A stretch of DNA of 55,172 nt, from positions 1-55,172 of the forward strand of contig JAICXH010000006.1 in NCBI GenBank assembly GCA_025981645.1, written 5' to 3'. This stretch comes from Burkholderiales bacterium. Lineage in GTDB: Bacteria; Pseudomonadota; Gammaproteobacteria; Burkholderiales; Casimicrobiaceae. Both the position numbers and the translations under genes were made by a program. Under the pieces are notes generated by a model. The model was given only the letters and a program-made list of their open reading frames with translations. It was not told where the DNA came from and searched no databases. The stretch's first letter is position 1, and every line of letters starts with the position of its first letter. Positions 54,047 to 55,172 of the stretch are shown one piece after another.

Positions 54047-55172
54047 ATGCGAGATCGCAGGTCGAGTTCGTACAACAGCAGCCGTCGCGGGTTCATGCGC
54101 ACGGGCCTTGGCGTCGCAGGGGGCCTGGCGCTCCCGATGGGATTCGCCCAGCGCGCCTGGGCGGCCGGCGAGCCGGCGATGGGGACGTGGCCGGCGGGTT
54201 CGCAGGGCGACACCGTGTACATCGGCGCCTCGGTGCCGCTGACGGGCACGTACGCGGCGCAGGGCGAGGATGAGCTCAAGGGCTGGGAGCTCGCTGTCGA
54301 GCACATCAACACCAACCACGAGCTGATGAAGAAGATCGCGCCAAAGGTGAACAACGGCGTGCTCGGCAAGAAGGTGAAGCTGCTCTCGGCCGACTCGGCC
54401 GCCAAGCCTAACCAGGCGCTGCAGGTCGCGCAGACCTTCATCAACGAGCACAAGGTCATTCTGATGACTGGCTCGACGTCGTCGGCCGTGGCGGTCGCGA
54501 TGAACAAGTTCGCGCAGCGCGAGAAGATCCTCTACGTGGCCGGCATCTCGGGCTCGAACGACACCACGGGCAAGGACTGCGTACGTTACGGCTTCAGGCA
54601 GGACTTCTATGGCGAAACCGCGGCCAACGCGATTGGCCCAGTGATGGTGAAGAATTTCGGCAAGAACAAGAAAGCGGCGTTCATGACGCCGGACTATACG
54701 TACGGGCACACGGTCACTAAATCGGTCAGCGACTACCTCACCAAGGAAGCGGGCTGGATGAACGTGACCGACCAGGTGTCGCCGCTCGGCACGCAGGATT
54801 TCAGCCAGTACCTCACCAACATCGCCAACTCGGGCGCCGAGTTCCTGATCAACGTCAACTGGGGTCGCGACGCCGTGCTGTCGTGCCAGCAGGCGAAGCA
54901 GTTCGGCATCATCCCGAAGATGAAGCTGGTGATCCCGTACCAGATCCCGTTCCTCGCCAAGGAATGCGGGCCCGACATCACCGAGGGTGTTTTCGCTGCC
55001 ACCGATTTCTGGTGGACGATGGAGGACAAGTACCCCCTCGCGAAGCTCTTCGTCGATTCGTTCCAGAAGAAGTATGGTTACCGGCCCGAATGGGGCGCGG
55101 AGAACTCGTACAACAGCTTCGCCACGTGGGCGCGCATGGTGACGGAGGCGGGGACGTTCTATCCGCCGGACG
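54047..55172 (+). CDS. ABC transporter substrate-binding protein (amino-acid/branched-chain type), Tat-exported, 3' end outside window
   Basis: At least 375 residues; open at the window edge. ATG has an ideal AGGAGG five bases upstream. The N-terminus SSRRGFMRTGLGVAGGLALP is a twin-arginine signal, cleaved near RAWAAG. The periplasmic-binding fold of the LivJ type follows: VYIGASVPLTGTYAAQGEDE, GWELAVEHINTN, ADSAAKPNQALQVAQTFINE, MTGSTSSAVAVAMNKFAQ, YTYGHTVTKSVSDYL and AEFLINVNWGRDAV. It should deliver an amino acid, amide or small acid to a permease encoded further right. Next to MarR and the sugar-acid genes it may serve the same locus. A palindrome ATGGGTATCCCAT (54019-54031) precedes the ribosome site. 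Confidence 0.9.
   Translation, partial: MRDRRSSSYNSSRRGFMRTGLGVAGGLALPMGFAQRAWAAGEPAMGTWPAGSQGDTVYIGASVPLTGTYAAQGEDELKGWELAVEHINTNHELMKKIAPKVNNGVLGKKVKLLSADSAAKPNQALQVAQTFINEHKVILMTGSTSSAVAVAMNKFAQREKILYVAGISGSNDTTGKDCVRYGFRQDFYGETAANAIGPVMVKNFGKNKKAAFMTPDYTYGHTVTKSVSDYLTKEAGWMNVTDQVSPLGTQDFSQYLTNIANSGAEFLINVNWGRDAVLSCQQAKQFGIIPKMKLVIPYQIPFLAKECGPDITEGVFAATDFWWTMEDKYPLAKLFVDSFQKKYGYRPEWGAENSYNSFATWARMVTEAGTFYPPD

Overview
The window looks like chromosomal DNA of a high-GC betaproteobacterium (Burkholderiales-like; genus not determinable by eye). Supporting signs are the hemA-prfA-prmC order, hemC/hemD and hemX/hemY, adjacent ubiA and ubiD-type genes, an ElaB/YqjE/YqjK-type envelope operon, and many TAnAAT-type -10 boxes in GC-rich sequence. 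Most genes are packed with 4-bp ATGA/GTGA overlaps.

Region 1-5.6 kb is the integrase-proximal end of an integrated mobile element. It holds the 3' part of a type I restriction subunit gene (hsdR), a MobA/MobL-type relaxase, a divergent unknown gene with a structured intergenic region between them (candidate oriT), and a tyrosine recombinase abutting the 3' end of a tRNA-Ala(CGC) gene. The other end of the element lies left of the window. Between the tRNA and the next intact gene (5.6-6.2 kb) are remnants of a methyltransferase gene and a cytochrome c gene.

Region 6.2-26 kb is mostly housekeeping: an L-lactate/alpha-hydroxyacid dehydrogenase, ridA-recG, a RAYT-like protein that has lost its catalytic residues, hemA, prfA, a GNAT gene, prmC, a secreted S8 peptidase, a glycosyltransferase plus a nucleotide-sugar epimerase, rph, rdgB, hemW, a 47-residue basic protein, chaC, a beta-helix-like protein with a probable frameshift, a pteridine reductase-like SDR, and a MidA/NDUFAF7-type methyltransferase.

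Region 25-36 kb has a minus-strand group (ECF sigma factor, DUF4142 protein, cupredoxin), then dusA and denD, then hemC-hemD. The usual hemCDXY run is interrupted by a hydroxyacid dehydrogenase, an EamA exporter that appears to start at CTG, and a helix-hairpin-helix membrane protein, before hemX-hemY resume.

Region 36-46.6 kb carries an iron-sulfur flavoreductase, a YeeZ-like SDR, ubiA (a 17-bp tandem duplication sits on its start), a DNA-deoxyinosine glycosylase-like gene, ubiD, the YqjK/YqjE/ElaB operon, a DUF4870-like protein, dacB, bioA and pip.

Region 46.6-55.2 kb is a probable sugar-acid catabolic locus. It has a fumarylacetoacetate-hydrolase-family enzyme and an SDR resembling the 2,4-diketo-3-deoxy-L-fuconate hydrolase and 2-keto-3-deoxy-L-fuconate dehydrogenase pair, a dienelactone hydrolase, a UxaA-type dehydratase, a GNAT gene coupled to an IlvD/Edd-family sugar-acid dehydratase, a MarR regulator, and the start of a Tat-exported ABC-transporter binding protein. 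The inferred chemistry is dehydration of an aldonate, oxidation, then hydrolysis to pyruvate plus a hydroxyacid. No CRISPR array, rRNA or intact insertion sequence was seen.
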